From JABDDM01 sp038240295 (GTDB lineage: Bacteria; Bacteroidota; Ignavibacteria; Palsa-1295): a DNA stretch of 33,077 nt. Of this stretch, positions 16,673-23,499 are shown piece after piece. Location: positions 1-33,077 of the forward strand of contig JBBSDW010000016.1 in assembly GCA_038240295.1 (NCBI GenBank), given 5' to 3'. Every line of letters starts with the position of its first letter. Within the stretch, counting starts at the first letter, position 1. Below the pieces are notes generated by a model, which saw only the letters and a program-made list of their open reading frames with translations, was not told the origin of the DNA and made no database searches. A program made the position numbers and the translations under genes.

Positions 16673-16882
16673 CTACGGCACTGGATCGAATCCGCCCTGA
16701 TGAAATGGGTGGCACCGAAGGATGCGCCTGATGCCCATCCATCCTCCTTTGAATACTCCGTATTTGGTTAGCGACTGCGCCATATATTCAGAGCAGGTTG
16801 GTTGAAAACGGCATGAAGGCGGAAAGAGCGGCGACAAAAGCTGCTGATAGAGCCTGACCAAAAAAACGAAGACTTTACGCAA
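16673..16882 (-). CDS. yidD: Membrane protein insertion efficiency factor YidD
   Basis: A 69-residue protein matching the YidD family over its whole length. It has LVRLYQQLLSPLFPPSCRFQPTCSEY, then the family core YGVFKGGWMGIRRILRCHPFHQGGFDPVP. The conserved cysteines (SCRFQPTCS and RCHP) are present. YidD is peripheral at the inner membrane and helps YidC-dependent insertion. Its start overlaps the end of rnpA by 8 bases, the classic arrangement. The yidC gene that usually follows is missing here; instead there is a non-coding gap and the type IX cargo gene. Confidence 0.95.
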   Translation of the reverse strand: MRKVFVFLVRLYQQLLSPLFPPSCRFQPTCSEYMAQSLTKYGVFKGGWMGIRRILRCHPFHQGGFDPVP

Positions 16883-17435
16883 GTGTCTTCTCCTTTAGCT
16901 TGAGCGCTATCACAGGCTTTTCGGCCTCGAGCATGGTGCGAAGCGCGGACCCGATGAGCTGAACGTCCGGCAGGATCGTATCCCACTTGACCTGGGCGCT
17001 CGGCAATTTGCGAATCTTAAGAATGAGGAGCAGCGAGCGGCGCTGTTTGCGGGCGAGGAGCGAAACCTCCTCGAGATCGGGTGCCAGCCTCACCGCTTCG
17101 CGCATCCACCGTTTTAGTTTATGGCGATCGACCGAACGCGGTACGTCGCGCTTTGTAACAAAAAAGAGAAACTGAAGCGGCGGCGTTTTGGCGGTTGGGT
17201 CGAAATTCCAGCTTGCTTCGACGACGGAGGGTTTTGTACCGGGCCATTTAAGCCTTCGCTGATTTTGCATCAGCCACGCGAGCCTCGTTCGTCCGCGAAT
17301 AACTTGTGCGCGGCTGGCGGAGATCCGGGGTTTGGCTAAGGGCTTTTTGGCGTTGGGTAATGTCACGATGCAAAACCGTTGGTCTGGCTGGTTAAGTCCC
17401 TTTCCCCCAAGTCGCAACCCAAAAAACAAAAGCAT
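16875..17435 (-). CDS. rnpA: Ribonuclease P protein component
   Basis: The protein subunit of RNase P, which matures the 5' ends of tRNAs. The signature FFVTKRDVPRSVDRHKLKRWMREAVRL lies at about 91-117 and includes the RNA-binding R-x-K-R-x-x-R-E core (RHKLKRWMREA). At 186 residues it is longer than the usual 110-140. The first 50 or so residues are not conserved and may be an over-extended start. A GTG at 17,366 (residue 24) is the main alternative, and an ATG further in would remove the region before MQNQRRLKW. Gene order rpmH-rnpA-yidD and the 8-base overlap with yidD confirm identity. Confidence 0.93.
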   Translation of the reverse strand: MLLFFGLRLGGKGLNQPDQRFCIVTLPNAKKPLAKPRISASRAQVIRGRTRLAWLMQNQRRLKWPGTKPSVVEASWNFDPTAKTPPLQFLFFVTKRDVPRSVDRHKLKRWMREAVRLAPDLEEVSLLARKQRRSLLLILKIRKLPSAQVKWDTILPDVQLIGSALRTMLEAEKPVIALKLKEKTLA

Positions 17436-17518
17436 CGGGAATTGCTTCCAGATGCATTTGAATTGTAGGATACGGTGCTACAGAAGGTCGTTTGCACGAC
17501 CGGCTCGCAGTACGAAGA

Positions 17519-17671
17519 TCAGCTCTTCGATTCGTCGGAGACGGTCAGCTTGTGGCGGCCCTTTGCACGGCGCGATGCGAGTACGCGGCGTCCGTTCTTG
17601 GTGGCCATCCGCGAGCGGAATCCGTGTTTGTTCGCACGCTTGCGGCGGCTGGGCTGGTATGTACGCTTCAT
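17519..17671 (-). CDS. rpmH: 50S ribosomal protein L34
   Basis: A 50-residue highly basic protein read directly from the minus strand: MKRTYQPSRRKRANKHGFRS at the N-terminus, then RMATKNGRRVLASRRAKGR, then a short polar tail. This is the L34 family throughout, slightly longer than the usual 44-46 at the C-terminal end. It lies 83 bases upstream of rnpA in the standard order. A long open frame on the opposite strand covers it but is a shadow. No Shine-Dalgarno sequence precedes the ATG, which is preceded by ATCAACCAACA. Confidence 0.97.
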   Translation of the reverse strand: MKRTYQPSRRKRANKHGFRSRMATKNGRRVLASRRAKGRHKLTVSDESKS

Positions 17672-17779
17672 TGTTGGTTGATACTATCCAAATTCAGGCG
17701 CCGTAAACGCCAGACAGGCGCCAAATGGTTCGGCCAAACCCTCAAAATCAGAGTGCCGGTTTTAGCGTTCAATCGTTCT

Positions 17780-18577
17780 ATGAAATTGAAGTCGATTCCT
17801 AAAGCCTGCATTCTCATCCCATTCGTCCTACTTGTGGCACTACTTTGGACGATCGTTAAGCCAAACCAGACCAAGGGATCGGACATTGGTCCGCGAAAGG
17901 GCTTCGCTGTCATCGAGCTTTTCACCTCCGAAGGCTGCTCAAGTTGCCCGCCCGCCGACGCGTTGATCGGGGATTACGTGACGAAAGCCGACGCCCAGCA
18001 GCTGGCGATCTATCCGTTAAGCTTCCACGTCGATTACTGGAATTCGCTTGGATGGGAAGATCCATTTTCTTCAGCGGAAAACACTTATCGCCAGACGGCG
18101 TATGGCACCACGTTCAAACTTTCATCGGTCTACACTCCGGAAGCGGTGGTCAATGGTGCTTCGGAATTTGTCGGCTCGGACCGCGATAAACTTGAGACAA
18201 GCGTCAATGCCGCCCTCGAGGAAAAGACTGGCTTTGCACTCACGGTAAACCGGCCCTCGATGAGCGGCACAACGCTTCAGGCGACGGTCATCACATCGGC
18301 AGCTTCGGGCAACGACACGCTTGAAGGGATGATGCTTAATATCGCACTCGTTGAGCGCACGGTCGAGAGTCAGGTAAAGCGAGGCGAGAATTCTGGACGA
18401 ACGCTCAAGCATTGGAATGTTGTCCGCCGGTTCAAGCAAGTCTCGGCGACCGAAATGCGCTCGGTAACATTTGACATTCCTGAAGATATGCGCTCGCGTC
18501 CGGAGTCGATCGCAGTGATCGCATACTTACAAGATCGAAGCTCGATGCATATTTTAGCTGCTGCGGAGGCTAACTAA
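17780..18577 (+). CDS. Secreted thioredoxin-fold DUF1223 family protein
   Basis: A 265-residue protein of the DUF1223 family, which has a thioredoxin-like fold. From the ATG chosen here the N-terminus is a signal anchor or signal peptide (LKSIPKACILIPFVLLVALLW). The family block is VIELFTSEGCSSCPPADALI, with a C53-x-x-C56 pair. YPLSFHVDYWNSLGW and YTPEAVVNGASEFVGSD follow, both typical. Function in the family is not established; a periplasmic redox role is a guess. The frame is open for another 96 codons upstream, over rpmH on the other strand, but that part has the composition of a shadow frame, and the signal peptide fixes this ATG. It is divergent from rpmH with about 108 bases between them. 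Confidence 0.85.
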   Translation: MKLKSIPKACILIPFVLLVALLWTIVKPNQTKGSDIGPRKGFAVIELFTSEGCSSCPPADALIGDYVTKADAQQLAIYPLSFHVDYWNSLGWEDPFSSAENTYRQTAYGTTFKLSSVYTPEAVVNGASEFVGSDRDKLETSVNAALEEKTGFALTVNRPSMSGTTLQATVITSAASGNDTLEGMMLNIALVERTVESQVKRGENSGRTLKHWNVVRRFKQVSATEMRSVTFDIPEDMRSRPESIAVIAYLQDRSSMHILAAAEAN

Positions 18578-19249
18578 TGCACGACGCTGGCGAAATGTTT
18601 GGGGTCTGAACGAAGCAATCTGTGTCGACAAGAACAAGTAATTAGAACAGTCATTCTGAGGAAGCGTCCGATCAGCTTCGCACCGCATCAACTCCTCGCG
18701 CGACGAAGAATCTTACCGTGGGTTTGGATGACTGCAACGAACGATGCACCTCCGTTCATACTTCAACCTTCATCCTTGCCCTGCTATCTCTCTCCCATTC
18801 GTTGGGCGAATGGGAGAGGGACTTCAAGGATGTTATTAGTTAAATAAAGTCTCCCTTCTCCTAAATTTCAGATTTGACGAATGTCAAAGCTGAAATTTGG
18901 GAGAAGGGTTGGGGATGAGGGGAGTCCGATCCTCGGTTGGCGTTAGGGTGTTGTTGTGTCCAGCATTCCATTAGATCCTTCACTTCGCGAAAGCTCGCTC
19001 AGGATGACACAGCCCTACATACTTCATACTTCAACCTTCATCCTTCAGCCTTGGCCTGCTATCTCTCTCCCATTCGTAGGGCGAATGGGAGAAGGGTTGG
19101 GGATGAGGGGAGTCCGATCCTCGGTTGGCGTTAGGTTATTGTTGTGTCCAGCATTCCATTAGATCCTTCACTTCGCTAAAGCTCGCTCAGGATGATGGGG
19201 CAACTACCTTAACATTATCAGGATGACTGGGGGCAACTACCATAACATA
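18578..19249. repeat. Gene-free region with duplicated intergenic sequence
   Basis: No gene is supported. A block of about 110 bases occurs at 18898-19007 and again at 19086-19195, exactly 188 bases apart with few differences. A second block, with a 12-bp hairpin (CTCTCCCATTCG/CGAATGGGAGAG), occurs at 18757-18819 and 19024-19092. Together they read as one composite intergenic unit copied in tandem. Phrases such as CTTCACTTCGC and GCTCAGGATGA recur within it. The copies are non-coding in all frames. Confidence 0.8.
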
Positions 19250-19732
19250 TCACTCATCCTCAACTGCCGGATCGACCTGACATACCGCGTATGCGGCGAC
19301 GCCTTCTTCGCGGCCGATGAAGCCTAAGCGTTCGTTTGTTGTTGCTTTAATCGAGATTTGCTTGATCGTGAGTTGCAGTGCCTGGGCGATCGTTTGTCGC
19401 ATGGTGTCGATGTGCGGACGGAGTCTTGGGGCTTCCATTACAACGGTGGAATCGATGTTCACGATCGTCACGTTTTCTCTAACGAGCAACTCGCGGACTT
19501 CGCGGAGGAGTGCGATGCTGTTTGCGTTTTTATATTTGGGGTCGGTCTCAGGAAAATGGAGACCAATATCGCCGAGCGAACATGCGCCCAGGAGTGCATC
19601 CATGATCGCATGCAGGAGAACGTCGCCATCGGAATGTGCGACCGTCCCGAGCGCAGATTCAAGTCTCACTCCGCCCAGGACCAGACTCTCGCCCGCAGCA
19701 AGCTTATGCACATCGAATCCGAATCCGATCAT
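19250..19732 (-). CDS. ispF: 2-C-methyl-D-erythritol 2,4-cyclodiphosphate synthase
   Basis: A 160-residue enzyme of the MEP isoprenoid pathway that makes the cyclic diphosphate with loss of CMP. Zinc ligands are in the expected places: D7 and H9 in GFDVHKL, and H42 in AHSDGDVLLHAIMDALLGA. GDIGLHFPETDPKYKNA and the C-terminal KATTNERLGFIGREEGVAAYAV match the family. Length is typical for a stand-alone IspF, not fused to IspD. It starts 4 bases after the stop of the DUF3109 gene, so the two are probably one transcript. A functional link between them is not known. Confidence 0.96.
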   Translation of the reverse strand: MIGFGFDVHKLAAGESLVLGGVRLESALGTVAHSDGDVLLHAIMDALLGACSLGDIGLHFPETDPKYKNANSIALLREVRELLVRENVTIVNIDSTVVMEAPRLRPHIDTMRQTIAQALQLTIKQISIKATTNERLGFIGREEGVAAYAVCQVDPAVEDE

Positions 19733-19736
19733 ATCG

Positions 19737-20339
19737 TTAATTTAATAAGAGTTTGCGAAGCTGCTGCAATCGGCTTTCGCCTAATGCCCGCACTATCGGT
19801 GTCTCGAGAAAATCGAGCAACAAAATATCTTCGCGTTTGCCTCGCTGACGGCCGCCTTTGCATTCCGCGATCTCTTCGTAGCAGATGTACCAGGTGTTCT
19901 TTCGCTTTTCAGGATAGATCCTGATCGGAAAGAGATTGCAGGAGATGGGCTTCGGGAAATCTTTGATCTCGCCTGCACGGTAGGCTTTTTCGATCGAACA
20001 GAGAGCGATGTCGCCTTCGTAAGTAACGAAGACGCAATCGGCATTATCGATCGTTGGGATGGTGAGCGTGCCGTCGGATTCTTTTTGCCACAAACCCTTT
20101 TGCGTGATGACCTCCAGCGCTCGCTCAGGTAAATATTTTTCGGCCATCGGGAATGCATGTTCGAGTTCTGCGATCTCGTGAGCGAGAATGGGGGCGCCGA
20201 TCGCGCCTTTCATCGTGCAGCATGCGCCCTTGCAAATCGTCAGATCGCATGCGAACTGGACGCTGACGATTCCCGCCTCGATTTCGAAGCGTGATTCGGG
20301 CGGGTAGATGGGTAGCGTGATATCTTTCGGATCCGGCAT
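19737..20339 (-). CDS. DUF3109 family cysteine-containing protein
   Basis: A 200-residue protein of the DUF3109 family, found mainly in Bacteroidota and relatives. The N-terminal cysteine cluster CDLTICKGACCTMKGAIGAP is diagnostic, and further cysteines follow in DNADCVFVTY, IALCSIEKAY, ISCNLFPIRI and ICYEEIAECKGG. The spacing resembles the CxxxCxxCC-type clusters of zinc or iron-sulfur proteins, so metal binding is likely, but the function is unknown. An ATG at 20,339 is used; a TTG 12 codons upstream is possible and would add a basic stretch. It is followed closely by ispF. Confidence 0.85.
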   Translation of the reverse strand: MPDPKDITLPIYPPESRFEIEAGIVSVQFACDLTICKGACCTMKGAIGAPILAHEIAELEHAFPMAEKYLPERALEVITQKGLWQKESDGTLTIPTIDNADCVFVTYEGDIALCSIEKAYRAGEIKDFPKPISCNLFPIRIYPEKRKNTWYICYEEIAECKGGRQRGKREDILLLDFLETPIVRALGESRLQQLRKLLLN

Positions 20340-20660
20340 TCGATGTCGAACAATGGAGAGCCGGGTTTTATCCAACTAACGTAAGATGCATTTGGACAAG
20401 CTGGAGCGTATCCGACCTGCGGGGCACGCTTTAGCTTGCCCCCATCGAATCTTCACATGAGCAGCCAGCAGCAGGATCAAAGTGGAGGACTCGTGAACAG
20501 CAGAATGCTGCGGTGAAAAAGTGTTTGGGACAAGCTAAAGCGTGTCCCACATTTGCTACTTGCAATGCTTTCAAGAAATTTCTCGAGCTCCTTGCGAGGA
20601 AAATCAGCCTCGGCTCGGCACTCGCAAAATAATTCTCATCAGTCAGCTACCGCCTTCTGC
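20340..20660. repeat. Pair of inverted palindromic repeats
   Basis: No gene is supported. Two near-palindromes face each other: 20421-20442 (GGGGCACGCTTTAGCTTG...) and 20527-20548 (GGGACAAGCTAAAGCGTG...). They share the AAGCTAAAGCGTG core in opposite orientation, so the pair could form one large stem with about an 84-base loop. The same AGCTAAAGC core occurs in the repeats beside dnaA, placing them in one dispersed family. Confidence 0.7.
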
Positions 20661-21161
20661 CTATAAATGGTGGATCGTGGGGGGCAGCAGGCATTTCAAA
20701 TATCCACGCATTCGCATCGGATCGAGCGGTGTGATCTCGAAAATTGCGAGCGAGCTTTTTTTCATTTCGATTGCCGGACGGGTGCTGCCAGATACGAGCA
20801 GACTTGCGAGGCTCGTCATGTGCGGATCGTGGCCAACAAGCATCAGCGTCTCGTATTTCTCCGACATCATCATAATGTAGGCGAGCGTTACCTCCATTGC
20901 GGCACTCGGTACAAGTACGCGCGTTTCTTCGAAGTGCGCCATGGGTGCAAATTCTTCCTGCGCGATATTCGCGGTTTCTTGTGCGCGAGTGAGTGGACTC
21001 GTGGCGATCGCGCGCGGGGCTGGGTAGTTCATAGCCTTCGCCGCGCGAACGACCGCGCGTGTTTTTTCTTTGCCGGCGGGTGTTAGCTTCCGGGCGTCAT
21101 CCTGCAGTGGCGAGGTAAGCGAATCGCCGGCGTCGCCGTGACGTAAAAGATAAAGTAACAT
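20661..21161 (-). CDS. sixA: SixA-type phosphohistidine phosphatase
   Basis: A 166-residue histidine-phosphatase superfamily protein. The catalytic RHG motif is near the N-terminus (LYLLRHGDAG, 4-13), the second arginine block is SPLTRAQETA, and the second catalytic histidine is in LMLVGHDPHMT. The small size, with no large insert, matches SixA, which removes phosphate from histidine phosphotransfer domains. Other small phosphatases of the same superfamily cannot be excluded. It stands alone; the 3' side faces the palindromic pair and the 5' side faces a weak divergent frame. Confidence 0.88.
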   Translation of the reverse strand: MLLYLLRHGDAGDSLTSPLQDDARKLTPAGKEKTRAVVRAAKAMNYPAPRAIATSPLTRAQETANIAQEEFAPMAHFEETRVLVPSAAMEVTLAYIMMMSEKYETLMLVGHDPHMTSLASLLVSGSTRPAIEMKKSSLAIFEITPLDPMRMRGYLKCLLPPTIHHL

Positions 21162-21163
21162 AC

Positions 21164-21355
21164 GTGAGATCGATTTGTGGTGCTCTCTTGATGGTCGTTG
21201 CGCTTACGTGCGGCTGCAAATCGCGTGCTAACGAGTCGGGTAAAATACAAGACTCCTCAGTGCGGAGAGATTCCGGATATCACGAACTTCTCGGCAAACA
21301 CCCGGTGCTGCATCAGGGTCCTGGCGATATCCTCCGGCGAACGGACTCTCAGTGA
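21164..21355 (+). CDS. Possible small lipoprotein
   Basis: A 63-codon frame with a GTG start. It begins with a plausible lipoprotein signal (CGALLMVVALTCGC, Cys near 16-18), then a short polar tail ending in ILRRTDSQ. Against it: the start lies only 2 bases from the divergent sixA start, leaving no room for a promoter or ribosome site unless an internal ATG is used, and the tail resembles nothing. It may be a gene remnant or chance. Weakly supported. Confidence 0.3.
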   Translation: MRSICGALLMVVALTCGCKSRANESGKIQDSSVRRDSGYHELLGKHPVLHQGPGDILRRTDSQ

Positions 21356-21475
21356 ACGAAGCTTTTTAGCACTCAATATTTCGATTCGACGAGTGGCTGC
21401 TGCTTGCATGGAAGAACGGTCGCTCTCACCGGACTGATTAGGCAGAGACCAATTGATAACGCATCCCAAAGAGTG

Positions 21476-21499
21476 GCGGTCGGACTGAAGTCCGACCGC
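21476..21499. repeat. Perfect 11-bp-arm palindrome
   Basis: GCGGTCGGACT and AGTCCGACCGC are perfect inverted arms separated by two bases. It sits just beyond the terminator of the peptide-binding protein gene. A similar but weaker inverted repeat (GTCGG/CCGAC) is present at 527-544. It could be a second terminator-like hairpin or a dispersed intergenic palindrome. Confidence 0.7.
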
Positions 21500-21508
21500 T
21501 ACGTAAGA

Positions 21509-21536
21509 AAGGCCGCTCTAAAAATTGAGCGGCCTT
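21509..21536 (-). terminator. Rho-independent terminator after the peptide-binding protein gene
   Basis: A perfect 10-bp stem, AAGGCCGCTC with GAGCGGCCTT, around an 8-base loop. In the minus direction it is followed by TCTTACG after the TT of the stem, giving a short T-rich tail. It lies 16 bases after the end of the oligopeptide-binding protein gene, whose transcript it should end. Confidence 0.7.
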
Positions 21537-21551
21537 GAGCACTAATTAGGA

Positions 21552-23348
21552 TCAGAACGTCGCTGCAGTCGGTGCCGCTGGACCCGCCCCCATGATCACG
21601 CCATTCGGTGTACGCTTCACGTTTGCGCCACGAACGATCCAATAACGGGGGTCAAAGCAAGGCCTTGAGCGGAAAAACTCCACGTTATCAAAGCGGTTGT
21701 TCATCGCGATAAAGTCTGGACTGCAGAAGAGGAAACTAACAGGCTGGTCATCAACGATCTGATGCTGGAGCTGATAGCTAAGATTGTAGCGCTTCTGTTT
21801 ATCGAATTCCTGCTTGATCTGCTCCATGAGATGATCTGCGATCGGATCGCTGAAGCAGTAATAATTCGATCCTTTGTGTTCAATCTGCGACGAGTGCCAA
21901 AGCTGGTAAATCTCATCTTCGGTTGCATTGCCGGCCCATGCTCCATAACATGCATCGTAGTTATGACTTTTCGTATTTTCCAAAAAGACACTCCACTCAA
22001 GCGGTTGAACGCCAGCTTTGATGCCGACCGAACGGAGAGCCTCCGCAACGATGAGCAGGATTTGCTTACGAGTTTCATTTCCATTGTTGACTTGGAAGGA
22101 AAAGTCAAACTGGACTTTCTTACCATCAATCATTTTGTCAAGGGTACCATCGCCATCAGTATCTACCCATCCCGCCTCCTTTAATAGGCGTTTGGCTTCC
22201 TCTACGTTATAGCCGGGCTGTTTGATCGCCGGATCGAAATTCGGCTGTGTGAACGCGACGGGGCCATCGTTCTTCCTTACCTGACCCTTTAGTATCGAAG
22301 CCTGGATCTTATCACGGTCGATAAGCATCGTAAGAGCTTTGCGCACATTCTTATCGGTGAAGAATGGCCTTCGATTGTTCCATGCTATAAATGAAATGTT
22401 GTTCCAGTATACGGTGTCCTTGCGAAGGAATGGCATTTTAGCTGTGTCGACCTGCGAAATGTACTGATCGGGCTTAAGATTGTCGATGAGATCCAAATCT
22501 TTCGCCTTCAGCGCAGTAAGAGCAGCGTTCTGATCATTGATCGTCTTGAATACGATCGTATCCGGATATGCCTCATTCCACGTGACATTCTGACCCCAGT
22601 AGGTTGGATTGCGCTTAAGAACAAGACGATCATTCGTGACCCAACCTTGGAATACATAAGGGCCAGACCCGATTTGGTATTTAGGCTCGCGGGCGAGGTC
22701 GTTCGATTCGAACCACGTCGCAAATTCCCTGACGGCTGGATTCGTCGTCGCAGGATTTTGGAGATCGGCCCAGGACTGCTTATCAGTCAAGGATTTGGGG
22801 TCGAGGATATGCTTTGGAAGAATCTTTACATACCCGCCACCCAGCACATAGTCCGCGTCGTAGCGAGCCTTGTTGAGTTTGAAAGCGACCTTCGTAACAT
22901 CGCCGTTAGGACAATAGGCACTGTCGAGATTTGCGAAATATCCGCGAAGGGCCTGACTATTAATGACGAGCGGATTGAGTACGGCCTTCATACTAAAGAT
23001 GACGTCAGCTGACGTTACTGCCTGCCCATCGGACCACTTCGCCCGAGGGTCCATCGTGTAGGTATACAAAAGATGGTCAGCCGAAACCTCCGGTAAGGAG
23101 CTCAAACTCGGGATCAGCTCTAAAGTCCGCGGATTCGATCCATTGAGTGACTCCCAAATTTCACCCTGTACGTATGAGGCATTTGCGTCTGTGGCTGTGT
23201 ACGGATTCAACCGCTCAATGTCTGACAGCTGCCACCACACAACTTGATTTCTGGTCGAATTATTTGGATTATTTTTGGCGCAGCTACCGAAGCCGACACT
23301 GAGCGTAAGCATGGCCACTGCACCTACAGCGAGTTTAGTACGGTTCAT
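21552..23348 (-). CDS. Oligopeptide ABC transporter substrate-binding lipoprotein
   Basis: A 598-residue family 5 extracellular solute-binding protein. The signal ends in the lipobox GFGSC with Cys23, so it is lipid-anchored. The ligand-domain blocks are WWQLSDIERLNPYTATDANASYV, then LLYTYTMDPRAKWSDGQAVTSADVIFSMKAV and IGSGPYVFQGW. The lobe with YNVEEAKRLLKEAGW and DYDACYGAW-type segments also fits the family. It would bind peptides or related ligands for import. Unusually, no permease or ATPase gene is adjacent; it stands alone with its own terminator, so it depends on transport genes elsewhere or has another role such as a receptor. Confidence 0.92.
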   Translation of the reverse strand: MNRTKLAVGAVAMLTLSVGFGSCAKNNPNNSTRNQVVWWQLSDIERLNPYTATDANASYVQGEIWESLNGSNPRTLELIPSLSSLPEVSADHLLYTYTMDPRAKWSDGQAVTSADVIFSMKAVLNPLVINSQALRGYFANLDSAYCPNGDVTKVAFKLNKARYDADYVLGGGYVKILPKHILDPKSLTDKQSWADLQNPATTNPAVREFATWFESNDLAREPKYQIGSGPYVFQGWVTNDRLVLKRNPTYWGQNVTWNEAYPDTIVFKTINDQNAALTALKAKDLDLIDNLKPDQYISQVDTAKMPFLRKDTVYWNNISFIAWNNRRPFFTDKNVRKALTMLIDRDKIQASILKGQVRKNDGPVAFTQPNFDPAIKQPGYNVEEAKRLLKEAGWVDTDGDGTLDKMIDGKKVQFDFSFQVNNGNETRKQILLIVAEALRSVGIKAGVQPLEWSVFLENTKSHNYDACYGAWAGNATEDEIYQLWHSSQIEHKGSNYYCFSDPIADHLMEQIKQEFDKQKRYNLSYQLQHQIVDDQPVSFLFCSPDFIAMNNRFDNVEFFRSRPCFDPRYWIVRGANVKRTPNGVIMGAGPAAPTAATF

Positions 23349-23499
23349 TTAGGGAAAGAGATCAAAAGTGAACAAACAGCGACGACACCCCATGCGCGCA
23401 TGCGAAGAGCCATTTGCGAAGTGGGGCAAAATTATCGGTATGAGAATGCAAATTACGAAACTTTCGTGCGTCTCTTCGCAGCCTGTCGCTTTTCGTTTT

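Noticed and set aside
17492..17779. N-terminal extension of the DUF1223 frame
   Set aside because: It covers rpmH on the other strand and places 96 odd residues before a clear signal peptide.
21257..21469. 70-codon minus-strand frame
   Set aside because: No features; it lies opposite the weak lipoprotein candidate, and neither strand shows strong coding character.
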